Part shown: positions 33,851 to 42,292 of the stretch, one piece after another
How the letters are laid out: every line of letters starts with the position of its first letter
Numbering within the stretch: the first letter of the stretch is position 1
Source of the DNA: Nocardiopsis sp. CNR-923
GTDB taxonomy: Bacteria > Actinomycetota > Actinomycetes > Streptosporangiales > Streptosporangiaceae
NCBI RefSeq assembly: GCF_001942255.1
Contig: NZ_MKKC01000091.1
Span: 1 to 43,576, forward strand
Direction of reading: 5' to 3'
DNA length: 43,576 nt
Position numbers and translations under genes: made by a program
Notes under the pieces: model-generated
The model's database searches: none
What the model was told of the DNA's origin: nothing
What the model saw: the letters and a program-made list of their open reading frames with translations, nothing else

Positions 33851-33854
33851 GTGA
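33675..33854 (+). pseudogene. 3' remnant of a membrane-protein gene
   Basis: On the + strand one frame reads GLVPTLGLAAMVVSIALAARR, then SPSPSAGSVAVGTATVPGADERL and RAHGRRLLSVLWAYT, stopping at TGA 33852-33854. The hydrophobic span followed by a basic end looks like the C-terminus of a membrane protein, but no N-terminal part exists because the sequence before it belongs to the hydrolase on the opposite strand. With the missing 5' end of that hydrolase, this suggests a deletion junction near 33680. The evidence is only composition. Confidence 0.3.
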
Positions 33855-33890
33855 ACGTGCCGCGTCCGGTCGGGGGCCGTACCGGATCCC

Positions 33891-33896
33891 TATGCT
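33891..33896 (+). promoter_or_regulatory. -10 box for leaderless HipA-like kinase gene
   Basis: TATGCT at 33891-33896, then seven bases, then GTG at 33904. No ribosome site is present, so the two-gene message probably starts at or near the start codon. Confidence 0.5.
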
Positions 33897-33903
33897 GTGA
33901 CGC

Positions 33904-34659
33904 GTGCTCAAAAAGGTGATGGCGACGCGATATGTCCTGCCGCTGCGCGAAGGGGGGTCGCTGCCCGGGTTGGTCGAGGCCGACGACCTGGGGATGTACG
34001 TGGTGAAGTTCGTCGGCGCGGGTCAGGGACGCAAGACACTGGTCGCCGAGGTGGTCTCCGGCGAGCTCGGCCGGGCGCTTGGGCTGCCCGTTCCGGAGTT
34101 GGCGCTGGTGGAGATGGATCCGGTGATCGGTCGGGGCGAGCCCGATCCGGAGGTGCAGGAGCTGTTGCGGGCCAGCGGCGGGCTCAATCTGGGGATGGAC
34201 TTCCTGCCGGGCTCGCTCGGCTTCGATCCGCTCACCTTCGACGTCGGGTCGGAGTTCGCTGGACGGGTGCTGTGGTTCGATGCCCTGACCGGCAACGTCG
34301 ACCGCTCGTGGCGCAATCCGAACATGCTGCTGTGGCATGGTCGCCCCTACCTGATCGACCATGGAGCGACGCTGATCTTCCATCACAACTGGGCCGGGGC
34401 CGCTCGGTACGTCACCCGCCCCTACGACGGCGGTGACCACGTGCTCGCGTCGGTGGTCTCGGATCTGGCCGCTGCTGACGCGGAGTTGGCTCCGCGTGTG
34501 GACGAGGAGCTGTTGCGGGAGGTGGTGGGCCTGGTGCCTGACGTGTGGTTGGACGACGAGCCGGGGTTCGCCTGTCCCGGCGAGGTTCGGGACGCGTACG
34601 TGCGGCATCTGCTGGACCGCGTCACTGATCGTTCCTGGTTGCCGGAGGTGGCGCGGTGA
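33904..34659 (+). CDS. HipA-like family kinase
   Basis: A 251-residue protein of the shorter HipA-family-kinase group. N-terminal GSLPGLVEADDLGMYVVKFVGAGQGRKTLVAEVVSGELGRALGLPVPELALVEMDP has the nucleotide-binding VVKF Lys. The catalytic region is RVLWFDALTGNVDRSWRNPNMLLWHGRPYLIDHGATLIFHHNW, with an Asp-Arg-x-x-x-Asn loop and a LIDHG metal-binding Asp. These correspond to the active site of HipA/PI3-kinase-like folds. Classical HipA toxins phosphorylate glutamyl-tRNA synthetase, but this group is smaller and its target is unknown. There is no HipB-like antitoxin. Its stop overlaps the DUF3037 gene by four bases (GTGA), and the pair is probably functional as a unit. Confidence 0.85.
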   Translation: MLKKVMATRYVLPLREGGSLPGLVEADDLGMYVVKFVGAGQGRKTLVAEVVSGELGRALGLPVPELALVEMDPVIGRGEPDPEVQELLRASGGLNLGMDFLPGSLGFDPLTFDVGSEFAGRVLWFDALTGNVDRSWRNPNMLLWHGRPYLIDHGATLIFHHNWAGAARYVTRPYDGGDHVLASVVSDLAAADAELAPRVDEELLREVVGLVPDVWLDDEPGFACPGEVRDAYVRHLLDRVTDRSWLPEVAR

Positions 34660-35092
34660 ACGAGGCCAGGCGGTACAGCGAGGCGGTGAGGACCGGTCGT
34701 GTGGGTGAGGAGCGCGACCGTGCGGTTTTCGAGTACGCCCTGGTGAGGGTGGTGCCCCGGTTGGAACGGGGCGAGTGCGTCAACGTGGGAGTGGTCGTGT
34801 ACTGCCAGGAGCGGGCGTTTCTGGCGGCTCGGACGGCGCTGGACGAGCGGCGGCTGCTGGCGGTGGATCCGGAGGTGGACGTGGCCGGTGTGCGGCGTGC
34901 GCTGGAGGCGTGGAGGTGATGTGCGCTGGGGGCTCGGCGGCCGGGGCGGTGGGGCGTGAGCGTCCGGGGCAGCGGTTCCGGTGGTTGACGGCTCCGCGGA
35001 GCACGATCGTGCAGGCGGGTCCGATCCACGGGGGGCTGACGGACGATCCGGGGGCGGAGGCTGAGCGGTTGTTGGACCGGTTGGTGCGCTGA
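34656..35092 (+). CDS. DUF3037 family protein (frameshift near 34912)
   Basis: About 145 residues. The N-terminal part VFEYALVRVVPRLERGECVNVGVVVYCQERAFLAAR is the DUF3037 signature. It then has DERRLLAVDPEVDVAGVRRALEAW, where the frame shifts near 34912 and continues RPGQRFRWLTAPRSTIVQAGPIHGGLTDDPGAEAERLLDRLV to TGA 35090-35092. The second part is also standard for the family (a WLTAPRS.I.Q.GPVHGGL-like stretch). DUF3037 genes commonly sit right after HipA-like kinases. The function is unknown, and it may be a partner, regulator or antitoxin of the kinase. Confidence 0.85.
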
Positions 35093-35274
35093 GGCCCCGT
35101 GGCGGCCGTCGGAGTCGTCGTGGGCGGGCGAGTAGCCGAGATCACAGGGGTTGCCCGGGTTGTGGGGGACACTTGCGTCGGTGTGCGGTGTTGGTAAGGG
35201 GGTGGTCGACGCCCGGTGTCGCGCTGGGCGTGGGCCGTCCCGTTCTCCCCCGTGCCCCGTGTATTGGAGTGTCC

Positions 35275-36536
35275 GTGTCGTCTGCGCACGCCCCGTCCTG
35301 GTCCGCCGACGTCGGTGGTTTCCCTCCCTCCGGCAGACCTCGTTCGCGTGGCTGGGTCGCCGGGTTGGTGCTCGTGTTGGGGGTGTTGACGGCTGTGGGG
35401 CCGTTGGCGACCGACATGTACCTTCCGGCGTTCCCCGAGATCACGCGTGAACTGGGGGCGACGGAGGGGCAGATTCAGCTGACCCTGACGGCGGTCATGG
35501 TGGGGATCGCGGTCGGGCAGTTGGTGATCGGTCCGATGAGCGACGCGTGGGGGCGGCGTGGGCCGCTGCTCGTGGGGGTCGCGCTGTTCACGGTGACGTC
35601 GGTGCTGTGTGTGTTCGTGCCGGACGCGACGACGTTCGCGGCGGTGCGCTTCGTGCAGGGTGTGGCGGGTGCGGCGGGTGCGGTGATCGCGCGTGCGGTG
35701 GTGCGCGACCTGTTCGCGGGTGATGACGCGGTGCGGTTCTTCTCGCGGTTGGCGTTGGTGATGATGTTGGCGCCGTTGCTGGCTCCGTTGGTGGGGGCTC
35801 AGTTGTTGTTGGTGGGTCCGTGGCAGTTGAGTTTTTGGGTGCTGGCCGGGGTGTCGGCGCTGAGCTTCGTGTTGGTGCTGGTGTGGTTGCCGGAGAGTTT
35901 GCCGGTGGTGGATCGGCGTGCGCGGGGGCCGCGGGAGCTGTTGGTGACGGTGGGCCGGTTGTTGCGCGATCCGCGGTTCGTGGGGCCGGTGCTGACCGTG
36001 GGGTTGAGCTTTGGGATGTTGTTCACGTACGTGTCGTCGTTCTCGTTCGTGTCGCAGGAGGAGTTTGGGGCCTCGCCGTGGACGTACGCGTGGCTGTTCG
36101 CGGCGAACTCGTTGGCGATGATGGCGGGTACGCAGGTCAACGGGGGTGTTGGTGGGTCGTGTGGAGACGCGCGGCGGTTGGGGGCGGGGTCTGGTGGCGG
36201 CGTGTCGGCGGTGGTGGCGCTCTTGGTGGTGGCCTTGTCGGGTGTGGCGGGCTTGGGCTTGGTCGCGGGATTGTTGGGGCTGATGATGTTCAGCGTCGGA
36301 TTCATCTTGCCGAACGCGACCGTGCGGGCTCTGGACGGTCAGCCGGCGGCGGTCGCGGGGACGGCTTCGGCGTTGATGGGGGCGTTGCAGTTCGCGTTGG
36401 GCGGCGGTGTGGCCGCGTTGGCGGGGATGACGCCTCGGGTGAGGCGTCGCTGCGGAGTATGGCCGTGGTGATGGCGGTGGCGGCTGGGCTGTCGTTGGCG
36501 GTGTTCGTGTGGTCGGCCCGCGTAAAGGTCCGATGA
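35275..36536 (+). CDS. MFS transporter, Bcr/CflA drug-resistance type (frameshifted)
   Basis: About 420 residues and 12 spans. The first span and loop, VLGVLTAVGPLATDMYLPAFPEITRELGATEGQIQLTLT, carry the D(M/L)YLP(A/S)(F/L)P hallmark of the Bcr/CflA family, followed by the MFS signature GPMSDAWGRRGPLLVGVALF. Motif-C-like VRFVQGVAGAAGAVIARAVVRDLF is also present. Indels near 36137 and 36165 hide a GVLVGRVETR-like loop, and another near 36430 leads to GEASLRSMAVVMAVAAGLSLAVFVW, ending at 36536. It should export drugs or small metabolites using the proton gradient. GTG at 35275 is chosen because GGAG lies seven bases upstream and similarity begins soon after. It is probably separate from the kinase/DUF3037 pair. 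Confidence 0.9.
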
Positions 36537-36694
36537 CCCCTTATATGGGGCTTCTGTGCAGGGTTTTTACCGGATCGCTCCGGGTTGCCGTTGGGTGGGG
36601 AGTACGGGCACAGTAGGGCTTCTGTTCCCCTTTTGTGTGACGGGTCCCATGCCTGGAGTGGCCCGTCCTCCGACGTAGCAGGTGATGTGTGGGT

Positions 36695-38649
36695 ATGGGC
36701 GAGGCGGGTGTCAGCCCGGGTGTGCGGGCGAGGGAGCTTTCGGGGCTGGGCGATCTGGTGTACGAGGTGGCCAACGCCGACGCCCACGCCGAGGTGTTCT
36801 CGGTGCCGACGCGGAGGCGGGTTGGGATCGGCGGACGGCGGCCGCCTTCGCCACGGATGTGACAGGGATCGCCAAGGGCCTGGTGGCGGCGGGTGTGGCC
36901 GAGGGTGACCGGGTGCTGTTGGTGTCGGGTACCCACCATGACTGGGCGAAGCTGGCGTTCGCGGTGTGGTCGGTGCGGGCCGTGCTGGTGCCGGTGTCGG
37001 CGTCGGCGTCAGCGGAGCGGGTGACGCACGTGGTGCGTCAGACGCGTCCGACGGCGGCGGTGGTCGAGGGTGGGCGGTTGTTGGCCGCCGTGACGGCTGT
37101 GCAGCGGGAACTGCCGGACCTGTGTCGGGTGTGGCCGTTGGTGGAGGGACTGGCGGAGGTCGTTCGGCTGGGGCAGTACATGGACGCGTCGGCCGTGCGG
37201 TTTCGGCGGGACGCCACGCTCCCGGAGGACGCGGCGGTGGTGCTGTACCCGATGAGCACGGCCTCGCGGCGGATGCGGGGTGTGGTGCTCTCGCACGGGG
37301 CTCTGCTGTCGGCGACGGCGGGCGTGGTGGATCGGATGTGGCCCCGGTTGTCGGAGCTGGGGCCGGGGCGGGCCAGCGCGTTGGTGGATCTTCCGTTGTC
37401 GGAGATCTCGGGGCTGGCGTCGTTGTTGGCGTGTGTGGTGAGTCGGGTGCGGGTGGGGTTGTGCGCGCCGGGTTCGTTGCCGGGGTTGGTGAAGTCGTTC
37501 CGGCCGACGGTGTTGGTGTGCTCGGCGGGGTTGCTGGAGCGCGCCTATGAGGTGGAGCGGGTGCGGGCGCAATCGACGGGGTGGGACTCGTTGGGGACGT
37601 TCAACGCCGCGGCGGAGGCGGCGGTGCAGTTCGACCGGGCGCCGAAGAAGGGCGCGTGGCGGAAGTTGTCGCGGTCGATGTACGACTGGTCGTTCGCCAA
37701 GGTGCGGGAGCTGTTCGGCAACAGGGTGCATCTGGCGGTGTGTTGGGGTGGGGGGCTTTCCCAGCGGCTGGACCACTTCTACAACGGTGTGGGCTTGCAG
37801 GTGATGCAGGTGTTCGGTGTCGCGGAGACGGCGGGTGTGTTCACGGCGAACGTTCAGGGGGACCGGTCGGCGGGGTCGGTGGGGCGTGCGATGCCCGATC
37901 GGGAGGTGTGGGTGTCGCGTGAGGGTGAGATCCACGTGCGCGGTGGCGGCCTGTTCTCGGGGTACTGGGCCGATGGCGAGGCTTCGGGGTCGGCGTTTCG
38001 CGAGGGCTGGTTGGCGACGGGTGTGGCGGGGCAGTCGGATCAGGGCGGTTTCGTGCGTGTGACCGGCCGGTTGCGGCCGCAGGCGGCGGTGTCGGAGGTG
38101 CCGGGCCGGTTCGTGGCGGCGCGTTGGGCGGGTTCGGGGACGTCCGGGGTGGGCGGTGCGTCGGAGGGGGCTGCGGCGGTGCCGGTGGCCGATGGTCCGG
38201 AGGCGGGTTCCGCTGACGGTGCGGCGGTGGCGGCGTCGGATGGTGACGCGGCGTTGGTGGCGGAGTTCGAGGCTCGGTTGCGGGCGCATCCGCTGGTCAG
38301 TCAGGTGTTGGTGATCGTTGAGGGGCGGCCGTTCGCGAGCGCGTTGGTGACGTTGGTGCGTGACCAGTTGGAGTACTGGCGGCTGGTGAACGGTCGGCCG
38401 TTGTCGATGGCGCCGGAGGAGATCGCGGGGGACCGGGATCTGCTGCGGGAGGTGCAGGGTTTGGTGTACGAGGCCAACCGGAGTGTGCCGCGGCATCTGG
38501 CGGTGCGGTCGTTCCATGTGTTGGCGGAGGAGTTCACGGTGCAGTCGGGTCTGGTGGCTCCCTCGGGTGAGTTGCGGCGTGAGGCGGTGCTGCGGGCGTT
38601 CTCGGAGGAGATCGACGGGTTGTACCGGGTGCGGCGTGACCAGCGGTAG
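36695..38649 (+). CDS. AMP-binding (long-chain acyl-CoA synthetase-like) protein with degenerate motifs
   Basis: About 651 residues, resembling FadD15-type long-chain acyl-CoA synthetases. The start region MGEAGVSPGVRARELSGLGDLVYEVANADAHAEVFSVP is in one frame, and a shift near 36815 leads to AGWDRRTAAAFATDVTGIAKGLVAAGVAEGDRVLLVSGTHHDWAKLAFAVWSV. The P-loop (family TSGTTGxPKGV) is replaced by PMSTASRRMRGVVLSHGALL. The later YGxTE reads FGVAETAG, the A7 TGD reads TGVAGQSD, and the C-terminal catalytic Lys (LLTPTLKxRR) becomes LVAPSGELRR. It is therefore unlikely to activate fatty acids. An Ala/Gly-rich insertion lies near residues 470-510. The gene follows the MFS gene by 158 bases and ends with a hairpin. 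Confidence 0.82.
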
Positions 38650-38677
38650 GGCGCCGGGGTAGGTGCTGGACGAGGAG

Positions 38678-38701
38678 GCCGCGATCCCGTGGGGTCGCGG
38701 C
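38678..38701 (+). terminator. hairpin terminator after the AMP-binding gene
   Basis: GCCGCGATCCC (38678-38688) pairs with GGGGTCGCGGC (38691-38701) apart from one wobble, and is followed by TTCGTG. It starts about 30 bases after the stop. Confidence 0.65.
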
Positions 38702-38848
38702 TTCGTGCTGTGGCCTGGGTTCTGGGGTGTCGGTCGTGCCGCGGGAGGTGGGTGAGGGGTGGCCACCGTGGGTCTGGACCGGGACGGGGGAGTTTTCCCG
38801 GACACGTCGTCGGTGGGTGTGGCCGGTGTGGGGTGAGCGTGCGAGGTG

Positions 38849-39509
38849 TCAGGACGGCGGCATTCTCGTGGAGGACAGGTAGGCGAGGACGGCGAGGACG
38901 CGGCGGCTGTCGTCGGAGGAGGGTGGGAGGTCGAGTTTGGTGAAGATGTTGTTGATGTGCTTGCTGACGGCTTTTTCGGTGATGTAGAGGCGTCCGGCGA
39001 TGGCGGAGTTGGAGCGCCTTCGGCCATTTCGGAGAGGACTTCGCGTTCTCGGGGGGTGAGCTGGGCGAGGGGTCCGCTCTGATCCTGTCGGGCGAGGAGC
39101 TGGGAGATGACGGCGGGGTCCATGGCGGTGCCGCCGGCGGCGACGCGTCGGACGGCTTCGATGAATTGGCCGATGTCGAGGACGCGGTCCTTGAGGAGGT
39201 AGCCGACGGCGCCGGTGTCGTCGGAGAGGAGTTCGCGGGCGAGAGCTGTTCGACGTGTTGGGACAGGACGAGGATGGGCAGGCCGGGGATCTGGGCGCGG
39301 GCGGCCAGGGCTGCCTGGAGGCCTTCGTCGGTGAAGGTGGGCGGTAGTCGCACGTCGACGACGGCGACGTCGGGTTTGAGTTCGGTGAGGGCGTTGTGGA
39401 GGTCGGGGCCGTTGTCGACGGCGGCGGCGACGGTGAAGTCGTGCGCTTGCAGGAGGCGGATCAGTCCGTCTCGGAGGAGGGCAAGGTCTTCGGCGATGAC
39501 AACGCGCAC
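38849..39509 (-). CDS. NarL/LuxR-family response regulator (two frameshifts)
   Basis: About 220 residues. Receiver domain: VRVVIAEDLALLRDGLIRLLQAHDFTVAAAVDNG, then LKPDVAVVDVRLPPTFTDEGLQAA (phosphorylated Asp in VVDVRLPP) and GLPILVLSQHVEQ (conserved Ser/Thr position). The frame changes near 39243 to DDTGAVGYLLKDRVLDIGQFIEAVRRVAAGGTAMDP. The C-terminal DNA-binding domain is LTPREREVLSEMAEG, then after a second shift near 39020 SNSAIAGRLYITEKAVSKHINNIFTKLDLPP (recognition helix), ending STRMPPS. GTG at 39509 lies inside the 3' end of the kinase gene, a 49-base overlap. It pairs with the kinase; target genes are unknown. Confidence 0.88.
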
Positions 39510-40720
39510 GGGATCTCCAGGGTCACGATGGTGGGGCCGCCAGGGGGGCTGGTGATGTTCATCGTCCCATCGAATGCGTCGAGGCGGCGTTCGATGCCGC
39601 TGAGGCCGCTGCCGGGGGTGGCCGCGGCGCCCCCGGTGCCGTTGTCGGTGATGGTGATGAGGAGTCGTTGGCGGCCGTGGTTGATGCGGATCCAGGCGTC
39701 GGTGGCGTTGGCGTGTTTGGCGGTGTTGGTGAGGAGTTCGACGATGGCGAAGTAGGCGGCGGATTCGACGGGGGTCGGCGGGGGCGGCCGGGGGAGGTCG
39801 ACGTCGACGGTGGTGGTGAGGGGGTGGGTGAGGGCGAGGGCGTGGACGGCGCCGTGGAGGCCGCGTTCGACGAGGACGGGCGGGTGGATGCCGCGGACGA
39901 GGTCGCGGAGTTCGGTGAGGGCTTGGCGGGTGGTTTCGCGGGCCTCGGTGAGCATGTCGCGGGCGGTGGTGGGGTCCTGGTCGATGATCTGTTCGGCCAT
40001 GCCGAGGTTCATGCCGAGTGCGACCAGGCGTGCTTGGGCGCCGTCGTGCAGGTCTCGTTCGATGCGGCGGATTTCTGCGGCCTGGGTGTCGATGGTGTTG
40101 GCGCGGCTGGTGGCGAGGTGGGCGACGCGGGCGGTGAGGCGTGCTTTTTCGTTGGGGGCGAGGAGGAGCCGGTTGAAGGCGAGGTAGAGGCGGAGGACTT
40201 TGGGGGCGGTGTAGAGGCCGAGGGCGATCAGGAGGGTGCCGGACAGGAGGGGGAGGAGGGTTCCGGTGTTGTTGAGGCCGTAGAGGGCGTCTTGGGGTTT
40301 GGTGAGGGCGTGGGCGATGTTCTGGGCGCGTGGAGGAGGAGGGCGGCGGGGATGGCGATGAGGAGGAGGTTGGCGACTCCGGCGGTGAGCCAGAGGATGT
40401 CTTTCCAGGTGGTGGGGTCGGTGAGGTGGGCGGTGGCGCGGCGGTTGATGCTGCCTGGGGGGATGGGTCGGTAGGCGGAGGGGATGGGGCCGTGGGGGAG
40501 GAGGTGGCCGGAGGGTGCGGCGTTGGGCGTCGGCCAGGGCGCGCAGGAGGGTGGCGGTGAGGATGACGAAGGGGAGGCCGATCCAGAGGAGGGTGAGGAC
40601 GGCGGTGGCGAGGATGAGGGGGGTGAGGAGGAGGGCTGCGGTGTTTTGGGAGAGGAGGAGGAAGAGGTAGGCGAGGGTGGTGAGGGGGCCGGGGCGGTGG
40701 GTGCGGTGTGTGGTGGTCAT
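39461..40720 (-). CDS. two-component sensor histidine kinase (HisKA_3 type; frameshifts in the sensor)
   Basis: About 420 residues. The N-terminal membrane sensor has hydrophobic spans (LTTLAYLFLLLSQNTAALLLTPLILATAVLTLLWIGLPFVILTATLL). The stretch between ~40330 and ~40510 reads well only in another frame (PSAYRPIPPGSINRR ... WKDILWLTAGVANLLLIAIPAALLL), so two compensating indels are likely; the layout fits a DUF-type putative sensor with two pairs of spans. Then come IRRIERDLHDGAQARLVALGMNLGMAEQ (His of the HisKA_3 box) and the ATPase ELLTNTAKHANATDAWIRI, DNGTGGAAATPGSGLSGIERRLDAFDG. It passes phosphate to the overlapping response regulator. ATG at 40720 is preceded by a CCACCCA repeat and a distant AAGGA. 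Confidence 0.88.
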   Translation of the reverse strand: MTTTHRTHRPGPLTTLAYLFLLLSQNTAALLLTPLILATAVLTLLWIGLPFVILTATLLRALADAQRRTLRPPPPPRPHPLRLPTHPPRQHQPPRHRPPHRPHHLERHPLAHRRSRQPPPHRHPRRPPPPRAQNIAHALTKPQDALYGLNNTGTLLPLLSGTLLIALGLYTAPKVLRLYLAFNRLLLAPNEKARLTARVAHLATSRANTIDTQAAEIRRIERDLHDGAQARLVALGMNLGMAEQIIDQDPTTARDMLTEARETTRQALTELRDLVRGIHPPVLVERGLHGAVHALALTHPLTTTVDVDLPRPPPPTPVESAAYFAIVELLTNTAKHANATDAWIRINHGRQRLLITITDNGTGGAAATPGSGLSGIERRLDAFDGTMNITSPPGGPTIVTLEIPCALSSPKTLPSSETD

Positions 40721-40741
40721 GGGTGGTGGGTGGTGGGTGTC
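40721..40741 (-). repeat. CCACCCA tandem repeat in the kinase leader
   Basis: On the minus strand the ATG of the kinase is preceded by three near-perfect copies of CCACCCA (CACCCACCACCCACCACCC). The only ribosome-site-like sequence, AAGGA, lies upstream of the repeat, about 19 bases from the ATG. Confidence 0.5.
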
Positions 40742-41019
40742 CTTGTGGTGTGGGTGTGGGGCTGTTCAATCGTGGTGGGGCGGGCTGGTGTGGCGGCCGC
40801 CTCTGGGCGTGTGGCAGGACGCGGGTCCTGTCCGACCGGTGGGCGCGGTGTTGCGGGGAGGCTGTGGTGGGAGCCCGCGGGGCTCTTGCTGGCGCATTGG
40901 TCCGCTGTGGGGGTGAACGGGGTGTGGCCTGCGGGTATTCCCGGTGGGTGGGGCGGGTTGGGGGTGGGCTGGCCGTCGGCGATTTCCCGTGGGTTGCCAC
41001 GACCTGTGATGATCGGGGT
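40742..41019. other. intergenic region before the SMI1/KNR4 gene
   Basis: About 280 bases, GT-rich on the + strand, with no supported gene. It separates the divergent kinase and SMI1/KNR4 genes. GATGAT at 41008-41013, six bases before GTG 41020, is a weak -10 candidate. Confidence 0.3.
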
Positions 41020-41451
41020 GTGTGGCGTGAACTGATCCTGCAGATGTATCCCGGAGCCGATCTGAGTGACCCGGCTGATGAGGTGGCCCTGGCGGAGGTG
41101 GAGCGGCGGTTGATGCTGCCGTTGCCGTTCGAGTTGGCGTCGTTGTTGCGGGAGACCGACGGGGTGACCAACGAGTACGGGGACGCGGTGGTGTGGAGTG
41201 CGCGGCGGTTGGTCGAGGACAATCTGGCGATGCGTGTTGAGCCGGACTATCTGGAGTTGTACGCGCCGTTCGACGAGATGATCTTCTTCGGGGATTCGGA
41301 CATGGGTCCGCAGTTCGCGTATGTGCATACGGACTATGGTCCGGGGATCGTGGTGTGGGATCACGAGTCGGATCGGCGGCGGTTGGTGGTGGTGTCCTTG
41401 CGGGACTATCTGGCGCGGTGTCTGATCCAGGGGAATTCCTGGTTTCGTTGA
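41020..41451 (+). CDS. SMI1/KNR4 (SUKH) family protein
   Basis: A 143-residue protein: VWRELILQMYPGADLSDPADEVALAEVERRLMLPLPFELASLLRETDGVTNEYGDAVVWSARRLVEDN. The AEVERRLMLPLPFELASLLRETDGV segment is the classic SUKH N-terminal signature, and FDEMIFFGDSDMGPQFAYVHTDYGPGIVVWDHESDRRRLVVVSLRDYLAR completes the domain. SUKH proteins include immunity proteins to contact-dependent toxins, but many are solitary with unknown roles. No toxin gene is seen next to it. GTG at 41020 is chosen since similarity starts there; the frame is open further upstream without similarity. Confidence 0.85.
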   Translation: MWRELILQMYPGADLSDPADEVALAEVERRLMLPLPFELASLLRETDGVTNEYGDAVVWSARRLVEDNLAMRVEPDYLELYAPFDEMIFFGDSDMGPQFAYVHTDYGPGIVVWDHESDRRRLVVVSLRDYLARCLIQGNSWFR

Positions 41452-41560
41452 GGTGGTGGATACTGTGCGTGGTTGACCAGACGGTTCGTGCTATTTTTCG
41501 GGTGTTGGGGTGGTGTTGTGCCACCTGTTGTCTCCCCGAGCACGTTGTGAGAGTAGGACC

Positions 41561-42229
41561 ATGTCGGATCAGTCGACGCCCGCGCAGGTGGCCGCCGTCG
41601 TTCAGGGGCGGGAGGTGACGGACTTTCCGGTGTTGGCCCCGGAGGCGGGGCGTGGCCGGGTGTTGCGGGTGACCGTGACGGGTGAGGACGTGTTGCATCG
41701 GCCTGGTGTGGACGTGCCCGCGGAGATGTTGGGCGGGGCGGAACTGGGTCGGCTGGTCGAGGACATGTTCCGGACGATGTACGCGGCCGAGGGTGTGGGG
41801 TTGGCGGGCTGTCAGGTCGGTGTGGACTGGCGGTTGTTCGTGTATGACTGCCTGGATGACGATGGTGTGCGGCATGTGGGGCATGTGGTCAATCCGGTGC
41901 TGGAGGAGCGTGACCTGGACGACGCGGTCGTGGTGGAGAGTGAGGGGTGTTTGTCGGTGCCGGGTCCGCACGCGGATCTGGGGCGGGCTGAGCACGCGAC
42001 GGTGCGGGGCGTGGACCGGGATGGTCAGCCGGTGGTGGTCAGCGGCGACGGGTACTTCGCGCGTTGTCTTCAGCATGAGACGGATCACACGTTGGGGCGG
42101 TTGTATGTGGACCGGTTGTCCAAGCGTGAGCGTAGGCGTGTGTTGAAGAAGGTGAACGAGATGTCGGCCAGTGTGTTCGAGCGGCGTCAGGTGCGGGCCG
42201 CGGAGTTGGAGCGTGAGCTGGCGGACTGA
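41561..42229 (+). CDS. def: peptide deformylase, divergent active-site motif 1
   Basis: A 222-residue metalloenzyme that removes the N-formyl group from nascent proteins. Motif 2 is VVESEGCLSVPG (metal-binding Cys) and motif 3 is FARCLQHETDHTLGRLYVDRLS (HExxH). Motif 1, usually GxGLAAPQ, reads GVGLAGCQVG, a departure at two positions. A ~35-residue N-terminal extension (MSDQSTPAQVAAVVQGREVTDF) and a basic C-terminal helix (KRERRRVLKKVNEM) are present. Actinomycetes often have more than one deformylase, and this may be a secondary copy. ATG at 41561 has a weak AGG site nearby. A hairpin follows and the next gene converges. Confidence 0.92.
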   Translation: MSDQSTPAQVAAVVQGREVTDFPVLAPEAGRGRVLRVTVTGEDVLHRPGVDVPAEMLGGAELGRLVEDMFRTMYAAEGVGLAGCQVGVDWRLFVYDCLDDDGVRHVGHVVNPVLEERDLDDAVVVESEGCLSVPGPHADLGRAEHATVRGVDRDGQPVVVSGDGYFARCLQHETDHTLGRLYVDRLSKRERRRVLKKVNEMSASVFERRQVRAAELERELAD

Positions 42230-42246
42230 GTGTTCGCGGGTGTGGG

Positions 42247-42282
42247 CGGGGGCGTCTTCGGTGGTGGGCCGGGGCGCCCCCG
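42247..42282. terminator. hairpin between def and the converging VOC gene
   Basis: CGGGGGCG (42247-42254) pairs perfectly with CGCCCCCG (42275-42282) with a 20-base loop. It lies between two converging stops. The loop is long, so the evidence is moderate. Confidence 0.45.
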
Positions 42283-42292
42283 TTCGGTGTGT

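Noticed and set aside
38301..41222. A 973-residue minus-strand frame
   Set aside because: Only the part near 39250-39509 is protein-like (the receiver domain of the response regulator). The remainder is Pro/His/Thr-rich shadow sequence produced by frameshifts and composition.
41020..41451. Calling the SMI1/KNR4 gene an immunity gene of a toxin system
   Set aside because: No toxin, WXG100 or secretion gene adjoins it; the family has many solitary members.
40766..42088. A 440-residue minus-strand frame
   Set aside because: It is antisense to the SMI1/KNR4 and deformylase genes, both of which have clear motifs on the + strand.
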